Positions 1 to 6,884 are shown, counted from the first letter of the stretch. The stretch: DNA of 32,732 nt from Christensenellaceae bacterium (GCA_012518615.1 JAAYRU010000005.1:1-32732), one strand, 5' to 3'. A program made the numbers and translations. Notes: generated by a model not told the origin, from the letters alone.

Positions 1-322
1 AGGTTGAAAAATGCGGTGGCGTTTCATATATACTTAAGCCTAGAAACCAGCGATAAGCCACATTGACCTCTATTTCTTTTATCGTTTGACGCATACTTCG
101 GATTCCATACAGATATTGAATGAACGGTAATTTAATCAGCATAACCGGATCCATACTAGGTCTACCTTCATTTGCTGAGTATTTATCCTCTACCAAATCA
201 TATATGAATGTCCAATCTATTGCCTTGTCTATCAGTCGTAACAAGTGGTCTTTAGGCACTAGATCGTCCATACAAAAATAAACTATCTGATCCCGATAAT
301 CGTCCGCATTTCTTGTCATCAT
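1..322 (-). CDS. IS1182-type transposase, N-terminal part (runs off left edge)
   Basis: An open frame reads leftward from a double ATG at 322 to the window edge, giving about 107 residues. The translation begins MMTRNADDYRDQ and contains VPKDHLLRLIDKAIDW, then GRPSMDPVMLIKL and YRWFLGL. This is the typical N-terminal DUF772-like block of IS1182/IS5-related transposases, the DNA-binding part ahead of the DDE catalytic domain. A GAGGTG ribosome site lies about 10 bases upstream, and an AT-rich stretch holding a TATAAT-like hexamer (complement of 347-355) lies before that. The catalytic part and far end of the element are outside the window, so intactness cannot be judged. Its presence marks this edge as a site of insertion. 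Family assignment is from recognition of the conserved block. Confidence 0.85.
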   Translation of the reverse strand, partial: MMTRNADDYRDQIVYFCMDDLVPKDHLLRLIDKAIDWTFIYDLVEDKYSANEGRPSMDPVMLIKLPFIQYLYGIRSMRQTIKEIEVNVAYRWFLGLSIYETPPHFST

Positions 323-410
323 GGAGCTTAACACCTCTATTATTTCTTGAATTATTATATCATATTTTGCTCGTTTTATGTTGATTTTATTGACCTTTTC
401 TTGCATGAAA

Positions 411-440
411 ATAAAAAATCCCAGCTGATACGCTGGGACT
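411..440 (-). terminator. Rho-independent terminator for the znu operon side
   Basis: A perfect 7-bp stem, TCCCAGC at 419-425 and GCTGGGA at 432-438, has a 6-base loop. Read on the minus strand it is followed by ATTTTTTATTTT. It lies downstream of the znuB stop and upstream of the transposase gene, so it separates the two minus-strand units. Confidence 0.75.
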
Positions 441-454
441 TTGTCTACAAGCTG

Positions 455-617
455 TTATACTTATCTCGGTTTAAAGCAGCGTATAGATTGTAGCGAATTT
501 TTTGATTTGGCACAGCTTTGCGAAGGAAACATAGCGGCGCTATATTGACTGAGCAAATCAAAGACAAATCGGAAAAGGCACGCAAGATAAAGCTGATTTA
601 GGCTGAGATGAGTATTA
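455..617. repeat. Nested imperfect palindrome after znuB
   Basis: Outer arms 455-480 and 592-617 match as inverted copies at 20 of 26 positions, with TCATCTC/TTATCTC cores. Inside are TTTGATTTG (501-509) facing CAAATCAAA (554-562), and the apex is ATAGCG-G-CGCTAT (531-543). All three levels centre close to 537, so the whole block can fold into one long hairpin. The right arm just reaches the znuB stop codon. Short frames on either strand here look like by-products of the palindrome. It could be a MITE-like or other intergenic repeat; copy number elsewhere cannot be seen. Confidence 0.65.
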
Positions 618-1472
618 TTCGTTGAAAATACTATGTTTTGAGTGAAACGCAACATTGTCGGCAATCCCAGCTCCATACCTATCCCTTCTAATTTTTGCTA
701 CCAAAGTGGATATCAGCAGAGTTAATGTTGCAAGCAATATTATTGCTCCGCCCGGTTTAATTTCAAAATGCCAAGACAAGGATAGCCCCAGCATCATAAA
801 AACCAGACCCAAACCCATAGCAGTCCAATACATCTGCTTGTATGATTTAACTGTGAAAAGGGCGCAGGCTACCGGTATAACAAGCAGGGAAGATACAAGC
901 AATACGCCAACTGTTTTGGCGCTTAGGGCAACGGTAATTGCCGTAAGCAGCGTAAAAATACTATTTATCCCAACAACATGTATTCCGTCTAAACGCGCTA
1001 AATTGGAATCCATAGAAATTGTTAAAAGCGGGCTGTACAAAAATATAGTCGCTAAGCTTACAATAGCAAACAGAACTAAGGCTGCAATTACATCTCCCGG
1101 CGATGAAGCTGAAATACTTCCGAACAGATAGGATTCCAAAGTGTTTCCGCCGGGCGTAAAGTCGGATAGAATCGAAGCAAAACCAAGACCTATGCTCATA
1201 ATTACTGCGGTAGCCATATCCCCGTATTGAGGAAAGCGGTGGCGCAACGCCTCTATTGAAAAGGCGGAAATTATGCATACAAACACCGCCCCTAAACTTG
1301 GGGTGATGCCCAAAATTAATCCAAGCGCAACGCCGGCAAGTGCAGTATGGCTAAGGGCATCCCCCATCATAGATGTTTTGCGGTTTACCATTATTATTCC
1401 AATAAGGGGAATTGTTATCCCTAAAAACAAGCCCACTAATAAAGTGCGCCGCATAAACGCAAACTCAAACAT
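615..1472 (-). CDS. znuB: Zinc/manganese ABC transporter permease (ABC-3 family)
   Basis: This 285-residue integral membrane protein is the permease of a divalent metal importer. It is hydrophobic throughout, with about eight or nine predicted membrane segments. It carries the ABC-3 family pattern, including MGDALSHTALAGVALG near residue 36 and the later LLVSSLLVIPVACAL helix. Length is normal for the family. It is the last gene of the zinT-znuA-znuC-znuB unit: its start at 1472 overlaps the end of the ATPase gene by 8 bases, indicating translational coupling. Together with znuC and znuA it forms a complete importer. The metal is inferred as zinc mainly from the ZinT partner; manganese or iron cannot be excluded from sequence because ABC-3 permeases serve all three. 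Confidence 0.93.
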   Translation of the reverse strand: MFEFAFMRRTLLVGLFLGITIPLIGIIMVNRKTSMMGDALSHTALAGVALGLILGITPSLGAVFVCIISAFSIEALRHRFPQYGDMATAVIMSIGLGFASILSDFTPGGNTLESYLFGSISASSPGDVIAALVLFAIVSLATIFLYSPLLTISMDSNLARLDGIHVVGINSIFTLLTAITVALSAKTVGVLLVSSLLVIPVACALFTVKSYKQMYWTAMGLGLVFMMLGLSLSWHFEIKPGGAIILLATLTLLISTLVAKIRRDRYGAGIADNVAFHSKHSIFNE

Positions 1473-2145
1473 GTTCTAACCTCCCTTTATTAAGTTCAAA
1501 AGCTTGGTCAAGCTCTAATATCTCTTCCACCAGTTTTCTTTCGTGGGTAACTATAATATAAGCAAGTTCTCCGGTTAATTTAAGCTCATTTAGTATGCTT
1601 AAAAAATCCTTGTTGCTTTGCTCATCCACACCGGCGGTAGGTTCATCAAGTATAAGCAGTTCCGGCTTTTCTACCATTGCCCTAGCTATCATTACCCTCT
1701 GCTGCAAGCCGCCGGAAAGCTCTTTAAAAGGCACTTTTGCATATGCAGACAGATTAAAGCTTTCCAAAACCTCATTTGCTTTTTTATAATGCTTTCTACC
1801 TGCCATTTTAATTAAACCCATTTGCCTATATTGGCTGCCGGCTAATATTTCTTCACAAGTTACAGGAAAGGCGATATTTTTTGAAATATTAGCCTGTGGT
1901 ACATAGCCCACATTAGACCAATCCTTTTTATTTGTAACGTCTTCATCGCGTACATATATACTATTTTCCTTAGCCTTAAGTTCGCCTAGTATAAGGCGTA
2001 GTAAGGTTGATTTACCCGAGCCGTTGTTTCCGTATATCGCCATGCTTTGTTTTTCCATCAACTCAAAGTTTACATTATTCAAAACAGGCTCTTTTGTATA
2101 TGAATACGCCAGATTTTTGACGCGTATAATTGTTTTACTCATCAT
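1465..2145 (-). CDS. znuC: Metal ABC transporter ATP-binding protein
   Basis: A 226-residue ATPase subunit energising the metal importer at the inner face of the membrane. Walker A is GNNGSGKST (39-47), the Q-loop glutamine is in YVPQ (81-84), the ABC signature is LSGGLQQR (143-150), Walker B is LLILDEP (163-169), and a switch histidine follows in VTHE. All catalytic elements are present and the length is normal. The first of two ATG codons (2145) follows GAGGTGA at good spacing. The znuA stop codon is immediately adjacent, with no intergenic base, and the znuB start overlaps the 3' end, so the three genes are read as one coupled message. ZnuC/AdcC/MntB-type ATPases are hard to tell apart; the zinc call rests on operon context. 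Confidence 0.93.
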   Translation of the reverse strand: MMSKTIIRVKNLAYSYTKEPVLNNVNFELMEKQSMAIYGNNGSGKSTLLRLILGELKAKENSIYVRDEDVTNKKDWSNVGYVPQANISKNIAFPVTCEEILAGSQYRQMGLIKMAGRKHYKKANEVLESFNLSAYAKVPFKELSGGLQQRVMIARAMVEKPELLILDEPTAGVDEQSNKDFLSILNELKLTGELAYIIVTHERKLVEEILELDQAFELNKGRLEHV

Positions 2146-3498
2146 TCACCTCATAGATTGCTCTAATAATTCCAGATTTTCGCGCATAATAGATATATAG
2201 CTCATATCATCTTTAGTGCGAACAAACTCCATAGATGTTAAAGGCTTTGCCTGTGCGCCAATCTCCCACGCAATAGTCTGGGCATCCTTTTTTATACCGC
2301 TTTTCTCGTAGAAAATTGTTTGAATATTATTATCCACGCAGAAAGCTATCGCACGCCTTAGCGTATGCAAACTTATAGAACCCATGCTGGTTAAACCCTG
2401 AAGAGGGTATTGGTCAATACCGAAATCTCTCGCCAGATAGGCATAGGCATAGTGCGTAACGACAAAAACCTTATTTTCCTTTTTCTCAAATTTTTTCTTA
2501 TATTCGTGCTCTAAAAACGAAAGCTCCGTAACCGCTTTAACTTTGTTTTTATTAAAACTCCTCTCATACTCAGGATAAGCTTCAGCTAAGGCTTGGTTTA
2601 TGCCGTTTAAATAGCTCTTAGCGTTTGTTGTGCTCATCCAAGAGTGGGGGTCGTAGGTCAGCTTATCTAAATTAGAAGTAGAGCCTGCAAGCAGAACTTC
2701 CCAAGGCATATCCTCTTCTCCGTCAGGTTTTAGGAAACGGTAGCTTAATAGAGCTTCAGACAGCCTGTCCGATACGAAATAATAGCTTCCGCTCTCTTTA
2801 ACTTTAATATAAACGCCTCCTGAAGTATGCCCCATTTTTATTTTATAAACAGTAGAATCTTTAGCCTCTATAGTGTCATACTGCGATACGATTTCGCCCT
2901 CGTCCAGCATAACTGTTTTGGCGTATTCTACGATATTTCTGTCGTTTAGATTATGCTGCGCTTTAATTAAGCCTAAACGCATAAATTCTTCATGGGTATG
3001 CCCAAATTGCATAGGGTAAACTACTCCGGCTTCAAGCTCTATCTTTGATAGAAACTGAAATTCTCCCAAAGCTGCAGCGCCGGTGTAGGTGATAAGGTCT
3101 ACACCGTCTGAAAGGTTCACAACCTTTAGATTAGGTAAACTTTCCCTAACGGGAGCCAGCCAACGCTCTTCCATATTTGCGCCGTTTATAATCAGCATAT
3201 CGGCATTGCTTAATTTTTCTATATCCCTTGGAGTAGGTTCCCACATATGAGGGTCTTGCTCTGCAGGCATAAGAATTTTTAACTGAATATCCGCATCACC
3301 TAAAACAGTTCTTGTTAAATCATAAATCGGGAAAAACGAAGTATATATAAGCGGTCCTTCGTTATGTTCCTCTTGAAGTTTACCTAGATTTAAAAACAAT
3401 GATAGTAAACCGAGAACAAGTATGATGGAAACAAGACTTTTGACCCTTTTATAAGGGTCAAAAGCCTGTTTAGATGATGTATTATTATCAACACTCAT
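2146..3498 (-). CDS. znuA: Metal-binding periplasmic-type component with large internal insert (ZnuA-like)
   Basis: The substrate-binding component of the importer, 450 residues, clearly longer than usual ZnuA-type proteins (about 300-330). Residues 21-40 form a hydrophobic segment without a lipobox cysteine, so the protein is probably tethered by an uncleaved N-terminal helix. Likely metal ligands are H84 (DPHMWEPTP), H285 (YDPHSWMS), H349 (VVTHYAY) and E398 (FYEKS), matching the spacing logic of cluster A-I metal-binding proteins. Between the first and second ligand motifs, roughly residues 136-280, lies an extra segment containing FGHTHEEF and KMGHTSGG. In ordinary ZnuA this position holds only a short His-rich loop. 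The gene is downstream of zinT by 36 bases, with AAAGGA as ribosome site, and abuts znuC. The metal specificity is inferred. Confidence 0.9.
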   Translation of the reverse strand: MSVDNNTSSKQAFDPYKRVKSLVSIILVLGLLSLFLNLGKLQEEHNEGPLIYTSFFPIYDLTRTVLGDADIQLKILMPAEQDPHMWEPTPRDIEKLSNADMLIINGANMEERWLAPVRESLPNLKVVNLSDGVDLITYTGAAALGEFQFLSKIELEAGVVYPMQFGHTHEEFMRLGLIKAQHNLNDRNIVEYAKTVMLDEGEIVSQYDTIEAKDSTVYKIKMGHTSGGVYIKVKESGSYYFVSDRLSEALLSYRFLKPDGEEDMPWEVLLAGSTSNLDKLTYDPHSWMSTTNAKSYLNGINQALAEAYPEYERSFNKNKVKAVTELSFLEHEYKKKFEKKENKVFVVTHYAYAYLARDFGIDQYPLQGLTSMGSISLHTLRRAIAFCVDNNIQTIFYEKSGIKKDAQTIAWEIGAQAKPLTSMEFVRTKDDMSYISIMRENLELLEQSMR

Positions 3499-3534
3499 CT
3501 TAAGGAACCTTTCCTTTTAGCCTTCCAAGTTAGA

Positions 3535-4143
3535 TTAATGGTCGTGGTCATCATGGGAATGGTGGTGATGCTCAAGCTCCTCAGCAATCATTGTTGTGGG
3601 CATATTTTCGCCTACAAATGTGGGATACCAATCTTCCGCTGCCAATAGACTGTCAGCGTCCTTACCGGCTCTTAGGTGGAAGTGCGCCATCTTTTCTTCG
3701 CCGTGGATTTCAATAAGCAACATAACAGTGTACTCTGTTTCTTCTTCTGTTTTAAACTCGTGCCAGTATACTTTGAATCCGCCATGCTCAAACTCGTGAG
3801 ATTTAACATATTCATACACATATGCTTTGCTTGCGTCTTTGCCTATTTCAGCAACGAAGCTGATAGTGCTGTTTTCGCCGTCTACAATCATTTGCTCAAA
3901 GGGAACGGATTCCTCTTTTTCGTGTGCTATAAATTCTTCTACGCTCATTTCATGCTCTTGAGCTAAATGCTCAACCACTTCCTTTAGGTCTTCATGGCTA
4001 TAGAAGCTTACCATGTTAAGCCATGTGCCGTCCCAATCCATAAGGCTTACATCCGCCTCTTGTGCCTTTGCGATATTGAATCCATTTACCGCGACGATTA
4101 GTAGCGCTAGCGCTACAGTGAATAGTTTTGTTATTTTTTTCAT
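3535..4143 (-). CDS. zinT: ZinT/YodA-family zinc-binding protein
   Basis: A secreted 202-residue metal-binding protein of the ZinT (YodA) lipocalin-like family, which captures zinc outside the membrane and hands it to the ZnuA-type receptor. A signal peptide covers about residues 1-27 (KKITK, hydrophobic core, AKA-Q). Family features seen are WDGTW (37-41), YWHEF with H128, H147, the HFH pair at H154/H156, and DWYPTF (171-176). The C terminus is a histidine-rich tail, EHHHHSHDDHDH, likely an extra metal sponge. It is the first gene of the operon; the start at 4143 follows AGGAGG at 6 bases. The strong promoter and overlapping operator upstream imply metal-dependent repression. The tail and position beside znuA support a role in zinc scavenging. 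Confidence 0.93.
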   Translation of the reverse strand: MKKITKLFTVALALLIVAVNGFNIAKAQEADVSLMDWDGTWLNMVSFYSHEDLKEVVEHLAQEHEMSVEEFIAHEKEESVPFEQMIVDGENSTISFVAEIGKDASKAYVYEYVKSHEFEHGGFKVYWHEFKTEEETEYTVMLLIEIHGEEKMAHFHLRAGKDADSLLAAEDWYPTFVGENMPTTMIAEELEHHHHSHDDHDH

Positions 4144-4167
4144 AACATCCTCCTGAGATTTTTATTT

Positions 4168-4185
4168 AGTTAGGCTTGCCTAACT
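4168..4185. promoter_or_regulatory. Palindromic operator over the zinT transcription start
   Basis: AGTTAGGC-TT-GCCTAACT is a perfect 8+2+8 palindrome positioned 8 bases beyond the -10 hexamer, so it should cover +1 and the early transcribed region. The half sites resemble TTAGG/CCTAA elements of DtxR-family (DtxR/IdeR/TroR) metal repressors. The same GTTAG-N6-CTAAC core occurs after the promoters at 4350 and 6838. Regulator identity is inference. Confidence 0.8.
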
Positions 4186-4192
4186 TTACTGC

Positions 4193-4221
4193 ATTATACA
4201 GAGCTTCTTTTTTTATGTCAA
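4193..4221 (-). promoter_or_regulatory. Consensus sigma-A promoter of the zinT-znuACB operon
   Basis: On the minus strand TTGACA (complement of 4216-4221) and TATAAT (complement of 4193-4198) are separated by exactly 17 bases. Both hexamers match consensus perfectly. Such a strong promoter directly upstream of an operator fits an operon held off by a repressor under metal-replete conditions. Confidence 0.88.
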
Positions 4222-4349
4222 GTATAAAATAAGGAAAATCGAAATTTTATTGTAACAATTTGTGTCCCTAAAAACATTTAATCGGTTAGCGCAGTTCAAA
4301 AGCCTATATGCGACTGGGGTCTGCCTCCTAATTAATTTTGCTTGGACGC

Positions 4350-4378
4350 TTGATTTATATTGCTATGTAAAGTATTAT
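4350..4378 (+). promoter_or_regulatory. Promoter of the methyltransferase gene
   Basis: TTGATT (4350-4355) and TATTAT (4373-4378) are separated by 17 bases. They are followed after 4 bases by the operator-like GTTAG-N6-CTAAC. The transcript would have a leader of about 75-80 bases before the ATG at 4463. Confidence 0.65.
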
Positions 4379-4382
4379 CTTT

Positions 4383-4421
4383 GTTAGCTTCATCTAACTT
4401 TGTGTTTAGTATTAAACTAAA
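4383..4421. promoter_or_regulatory. Operator-like inverted repeats before the methyltransferase gene
   Basis: GTTAG (4383-4387) and CTAAC (4394-4398) are separated by 6 bases, the same arm and spacing as the zinT and dps operators, and sit just after the -10 box. A second inverted repeat, TTTAGT-ATTAA-ACTAAA (4405-4420), follows immediately and has related TTTAG/CTAAA half sites, so it may be a second, weaker site. The arms are shorter than at zinT. Confidence 0.55.
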
Positions 4422-4462
4422 TTATATTTTAAGCTTTTGTGCTATAAAAGAGAGGAGATAGA

Positions 4463-5071
4463 ATGGAACCACTATATTGCGAAAAAACCATTGAAGCTTA
4501 TAACAAGCTTGCTAATGAAAAACCCGAAAACAGCGGAAATTACGCCCCTTGGGAAACTTTTCTCATACCATATCTTAAAGAGGGCGACCACATACTTGAT
4601 TTAGGCTGCGGCGATGGGCATTATGCTCAAATATTTAAGCGCGCAGGCTTTAAAATAAGCGCTATTGATGCAGCAGAGGAATTGTGTAAAATCGCTTCCG
4701 AAAAACTGGGTATTCATGTAAGGAATTTACGGTTTGACCAACTAGCAGATGTAGAAATGTATGATGCAGTCTGGGCTTGCTGCTCCCTGCTGCATATTCC
4801 AAGGCGAGCTATGCCCGATGCGTTCACCCGAATTGCTACCGCGCTTAAACCCGTAGGCTATGTATATGCAAGTTTTATGGAAGGTGAAGAAGAAGGCTTC
4901 CGGGAAAATTACGCTACATTTATGGCTGCCATGACGGAAGAAATGATGCACAAAATATTATACGACATACCAACGCTTAGTATAATTGAGGTTAGGCGCA
5001 CGCCTTGCATTCCTATGCCCGAAAAGCAATGGATTCATTTTATATTAGAAAAGGGCGTACACACTAAATAA
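4463..5071 (+). CDS. Class I SAM-dependent methyltransferase
   Basis: A 202-residue cytosolic methyltransferase of the Rossmann-like class I fold. Motif I is ILDLGCGDGHYAQIF (about 44-58), followed by the acidic end of strand 2 in SAIDAAEEL, and a post-motif region DAVWACCSLLHI (about 94-105) typical of small-molecule methyltransferases. Length is normal for a stand-alone enzyme. The start follows GAGGAGATAGA. The substrate cannot be read from the sequence. It is monocistronic, divergent from the zinc operon, with its own promoter and an operator-like site resembling those of zinT and dps. Membership of the same regulon suggests a job in metal or oxyanion stress, but that is inference. Confidence 0.85.
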   Translation: MEPLYCEKTIEAYNKLANEKPENSGNYAPWETFLIPYLKEGDHILDLGCGDGHYAQIFKRAGFKISAIDAAEELCKIASEKLGIHVRNLRFDQLADVEMYDAVWACCSLLHIPRRAMPDAFTRIATALKPVGYVYASFMEGEEEGFRENYATFMAAMTEEMMHKILYDIPTLSIIEVRRTPCIPMPEKQWIHFILEKGVHTK

Positions 5072-5102
5072 AAAAGCTACGGCAATAAACTTATACCGCA
5101 GC
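5071..5102. terminator. Probable bidirectional terminator
   Basis: A stem of GCTACGG (5076-5082) with CCGCAGC (5096-5102) has one mismatch and a 13-base loop. On the minus strand it is followed by TTTTTT (complement of 5070-5075), ending the ATP-grasp transcript. On the plus strand an AT-rich tail follows, so it may also serve the methyltransferase gene. Confidence 0.65.
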
Positions 5103-5134
5103 ATATTTATAATATTTTTATTGAGTTTACAGAA

Positions 5135-5992
5135 TTATATTCTCTTTAGTGTTTCCTGCATTAATAGCTTAAGCCCCTCTTCATTTTGCCTAAGGTATAG
5201 ATTAGGCTCTATCTGTTCCAGCTCTAAAAGGCATATAGTGTTATCACTACGCCTTAAATAATCAACCCTCATGTATAGCGGAACTACGCTTATTTTACTT
5301 AGCAGCAGCTCTAAAAACCGCTCTTCATCTTTGGTTGCGTCAACCTTTGTATAGCTGCCGCCATGGTGTATATGCACAAGAAAGCCGCCTGTTTTAGGGG
5401 TTTTCTTCATAGTAAATGTTGTTCTGCCGGCAATTATCACGCTTGAGCGCTCGCCATATTCTTCAACGCTGGGTAGGTACTCCTGCAATAGTACGCTTTT
5501 ACCCTGATTTAAAATTTCAGCGGCTGCGGCTTGTATGCTTTCAATATCAGTTGCCAAGTGCAGGCTTGTATCTTTTCCGCTTGCGCTTACAGCAGGTTTC
5601 ACTACAAGTTTATGCCATTCATCGGGTACATATAGTTTTTCTATATCATCAAAAAATATGCTCGGAACTATAGGTACTCCGCTTTTTTCAAGCTCCAGCA
5701 GATAGAGTTTATTAGTGTTCTCAAGTATTACAGGATAAGAGTTAAACAGCGCCGTTTGCCTGCTTATATTGGATAATACTCCTAAAAATTCTGACAAGCG
5801 TCTGTCATAATCCCAGCAGGCTCTAACTATGGCACAATCATACTGTGTGTAATTTATATCTTCATCGTCCCAGCAGACTATTTGAGCTTCATGCCCTAAA
5901 CTATTAAAGCTTTCGCAAAGCAAGGCATCGTCCGGATAGGGGGTTAAAGGTCCGTAATCCCTGCTTGCAAGTATAGCTATTTTCTTTTTCAA
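5135..5992 (-). CDS. ATP-grasp ligase of the DcsG/RimK-like superfamily
   Basis: An ATP-grasp enzyme of 285 residues from the chosen TTG start at 5992, which follows AAGGAGA by 8 bases. The frame stays open to an ATG at 6055, but that start has no ribosome site. ATP-grasp enzymes join a carboxylate to an amine or similar nucleophile through an acyl phosphate. Near the N terminus is IVRACWDYDRR, resembling the VR-x-WDY motif of the glutathione-synthetase-like DcsG group. Further on are LVVKPAVSASGKDT (ATP-binding lysine and glycine-rich loop), VLLQEYLP, and the C-terminal metal ligands in LLELEQIEPNLYL. The catalytic framework looks intact. No biosynthetic partner gene is adjacent, so the substrate is unknown. 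It ends at a hairpin terminator shared with the methyltransferase gene. Confidence 0.82.
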   Translation of the reverse strand: MKKKIAILASRDYGPLTPYPDDALLCESFNSLGHEAQIVCWDDEDINYTQYDCAIVRACWDYDRRLSEFLGVLSNISRQTALFNSYPVILENTNKLYLLELEKSGVPIVPSIFFDDIEKLYVPDEWHKLVVKPAVSASGKDTSLHLATDIESIQAAAAEILNQGKSVLLQEYLPSVEEYGERSSVIIAGRTTFTMKKTPKTGGFLVHIHHGGSYTKVDATKDEERFLELLLSKISVVPLYMRVDYLRRSDNTICLLELEQIEPNLYLRQNEEGLKLLMQETLKRI

Positions 5993-6146
5993 ATACAGTA
6001 TCTCCTTAAGAACCGCATTTTGCAGTGTGTTTAGTATTAGATTAGTTTTGTGCAACCATTATTGTATATATTTTGTTAAGCTGTCTTTTGACTTACCCCT
6101 GAAGCTAAGCGGTTTTTCTAAATTTTTTAGCAAACCAAAATAAATA

Positions 6147-6176
6147 TATCCATTAGGGCAAAAACCCTAATGGATA
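6147..6176 (-). terminator. Strong hairpin after dps
   Basis: A perfect 12-bp stem, TATCCATTAGGG (6147-6158) with CCCTAATGGATA (6165-6176), has a CAAAAA loop. It lies 16 bases past the dps stop. On the minus strand it is followed by a T-rich but interrupted tract (TATTTATTTTGG), so it may act as terminator or as a 3'-end stabiliser. Confidence 0.7.
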
Positions 6177-6191
6177 ATACGCTAATTTATT

Positions 6192-6620
6192 TTATCTATG
6201 GCTTGGTTGTATCATGCTGTTTAAGAACCATATATGCTTGCTGTATGATGCGATTTGCTCCTCCAGTAAACCTTGGAGCAGATAGCATTCGGTTTCTTCA
6301 TGTATTTCATGTGCGGACTCTTTAAGCGCCCTAACTATTGCTAAGGAGTACCTTACAACTTCGCCAGCCTTGTACTCCTCAGACTTAAGCTGCGCAATAG
6401 TTGTATTTTCTGCAAAATCCTTAAGGGAAGCAAAAGGTCTTTTGCCGTTCATAACCATATATTCCGCAACCTTATCTATATATTCATAAAGTTGCCTATA
6501 TATTGTTTCTGTGTATTCGTGAACCATTTTGAAATGTTCGCCAACTACATTCCAGTGCATGTTTTGCAGCTTTGCATGTGCTCCTACTAAATCAGCCAAA
6601 TAAACATTTAATTTTTCCAT
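6192..6620 (-). CDS. dps: Dps-family ferritin-like protein
   Basis: A Dps mini-ferritin of 142 residues from the ATG at 6620. This start follows GGAGG at 7 bases; an upstream in-frame ATG at 6659 lacks a ribosome site. Dps proteins form 12-mers that oxidise Fe(II) with peroxide and store it, protecting DNA in anaerobes exposed to oxygen. Signature residues are in NMHWNVVGEHF, with the ferroxidase histidine, then a second conserved histidine in MVHEY and the YIDKVAEYM aspartate/glutamate pair. Length is slightly short, consistent with a Dps lacking the N-terminal DNA-binding tail. Transcription is predicted from the promoter at 6810-6838, whose start is covered by a GTTAG-N6-CTAAC operator like that of zinT. 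Confidence 0.92.
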   Translation of the reverse strand: MEKLNVYLADLVGAHAKLQNMHWNVVGEHFKMVHEYTETIYRQLYEYIDKVAEYMVMNGKRPFASLKDFAENTTIAQLKSEEYKAGEVVRYSLAIVRALKESAHEIHEETECYLLQGLLEEQIASYSKHIWFLNSMIQPSHR

Positions 6621-6691
6621 TGATAATGCCTCCGTTTTTTTAATAAAATAATTTTCCACTACATAGTGCGCGTTTAGCTAGTAATAATGTC

Positions 6692-6709
6692 AACATTTTA
6701 CAAAATGTT
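6692..6709. promoter_or_regulatory. Palindrome in the dps leader
   Basis: AACATTTT-AC-AAAATGTT is a perfect 8+2+8 palindrome in the roughly 180-base region between the dps promoter and its start codon. It could be a second regulator site or an RNA hairpin. No better reading is possible from sequence alone. Confidence 0.4.
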
Positions 6710-6788
6710 TTGCTTGAAACCACCCCTTTGTTTTTATACTTTGCGCAATCCCAAGCAATAGCTTTCCTGATATCAATACTTCCACTAA

Positions 6789-6808
6789 TGGTTAGGTTAC
6801 GCTAACCA
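6789..6808. promoter_or_regulatory. Palindromic operator at the dps promoter
   Basis: TGGTTAG (6789-6795) and CTAACCA (6802-6808) are perfect inverted arms with a 6-base spacer. The site begins 2 bases beyond the -10 box on the minus strand. Arm sequence, spacing and position match the zinT operator, indicating the same DtxR-like regulator. Iron control of dps is well known in other bacteria; the assignment here is inference. Confidence 0.75.
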
Positions 6809-6809
6809 G

Positions 6810-6838
6810 ATTATAGCACCTCTATTCAGGCTAGTCAA
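6810..6838 (-). promoter_or_regulatory. Promoter of dps
   Basis: TTGACT (complement of 6833-6838) and TATAAT (complement of 6810-6815) are separated by 17 bases. One base departs from consensus. It lies within the 3' flank of the phage cassette. Confidence 0.8.
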
Positions 6839-6884
6839 CATACGATAATTTTATGCAGTATTTTACAAATTATCTACATATTAT

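Noticed and set aside
461-676. 71-codon minus-strand frame
   Set aside because: It lies within the left palindrome and overlaps the end of znuB. No ribosome site or recognisable domain.
5992-6055. Upstream start for the ATP-grasp gene
   Set aside because: The longer N-terminus lacks a ribosome site, while TTG 5992 follows AAGGAGA and begins with the usual basic-hydrophobic strand.
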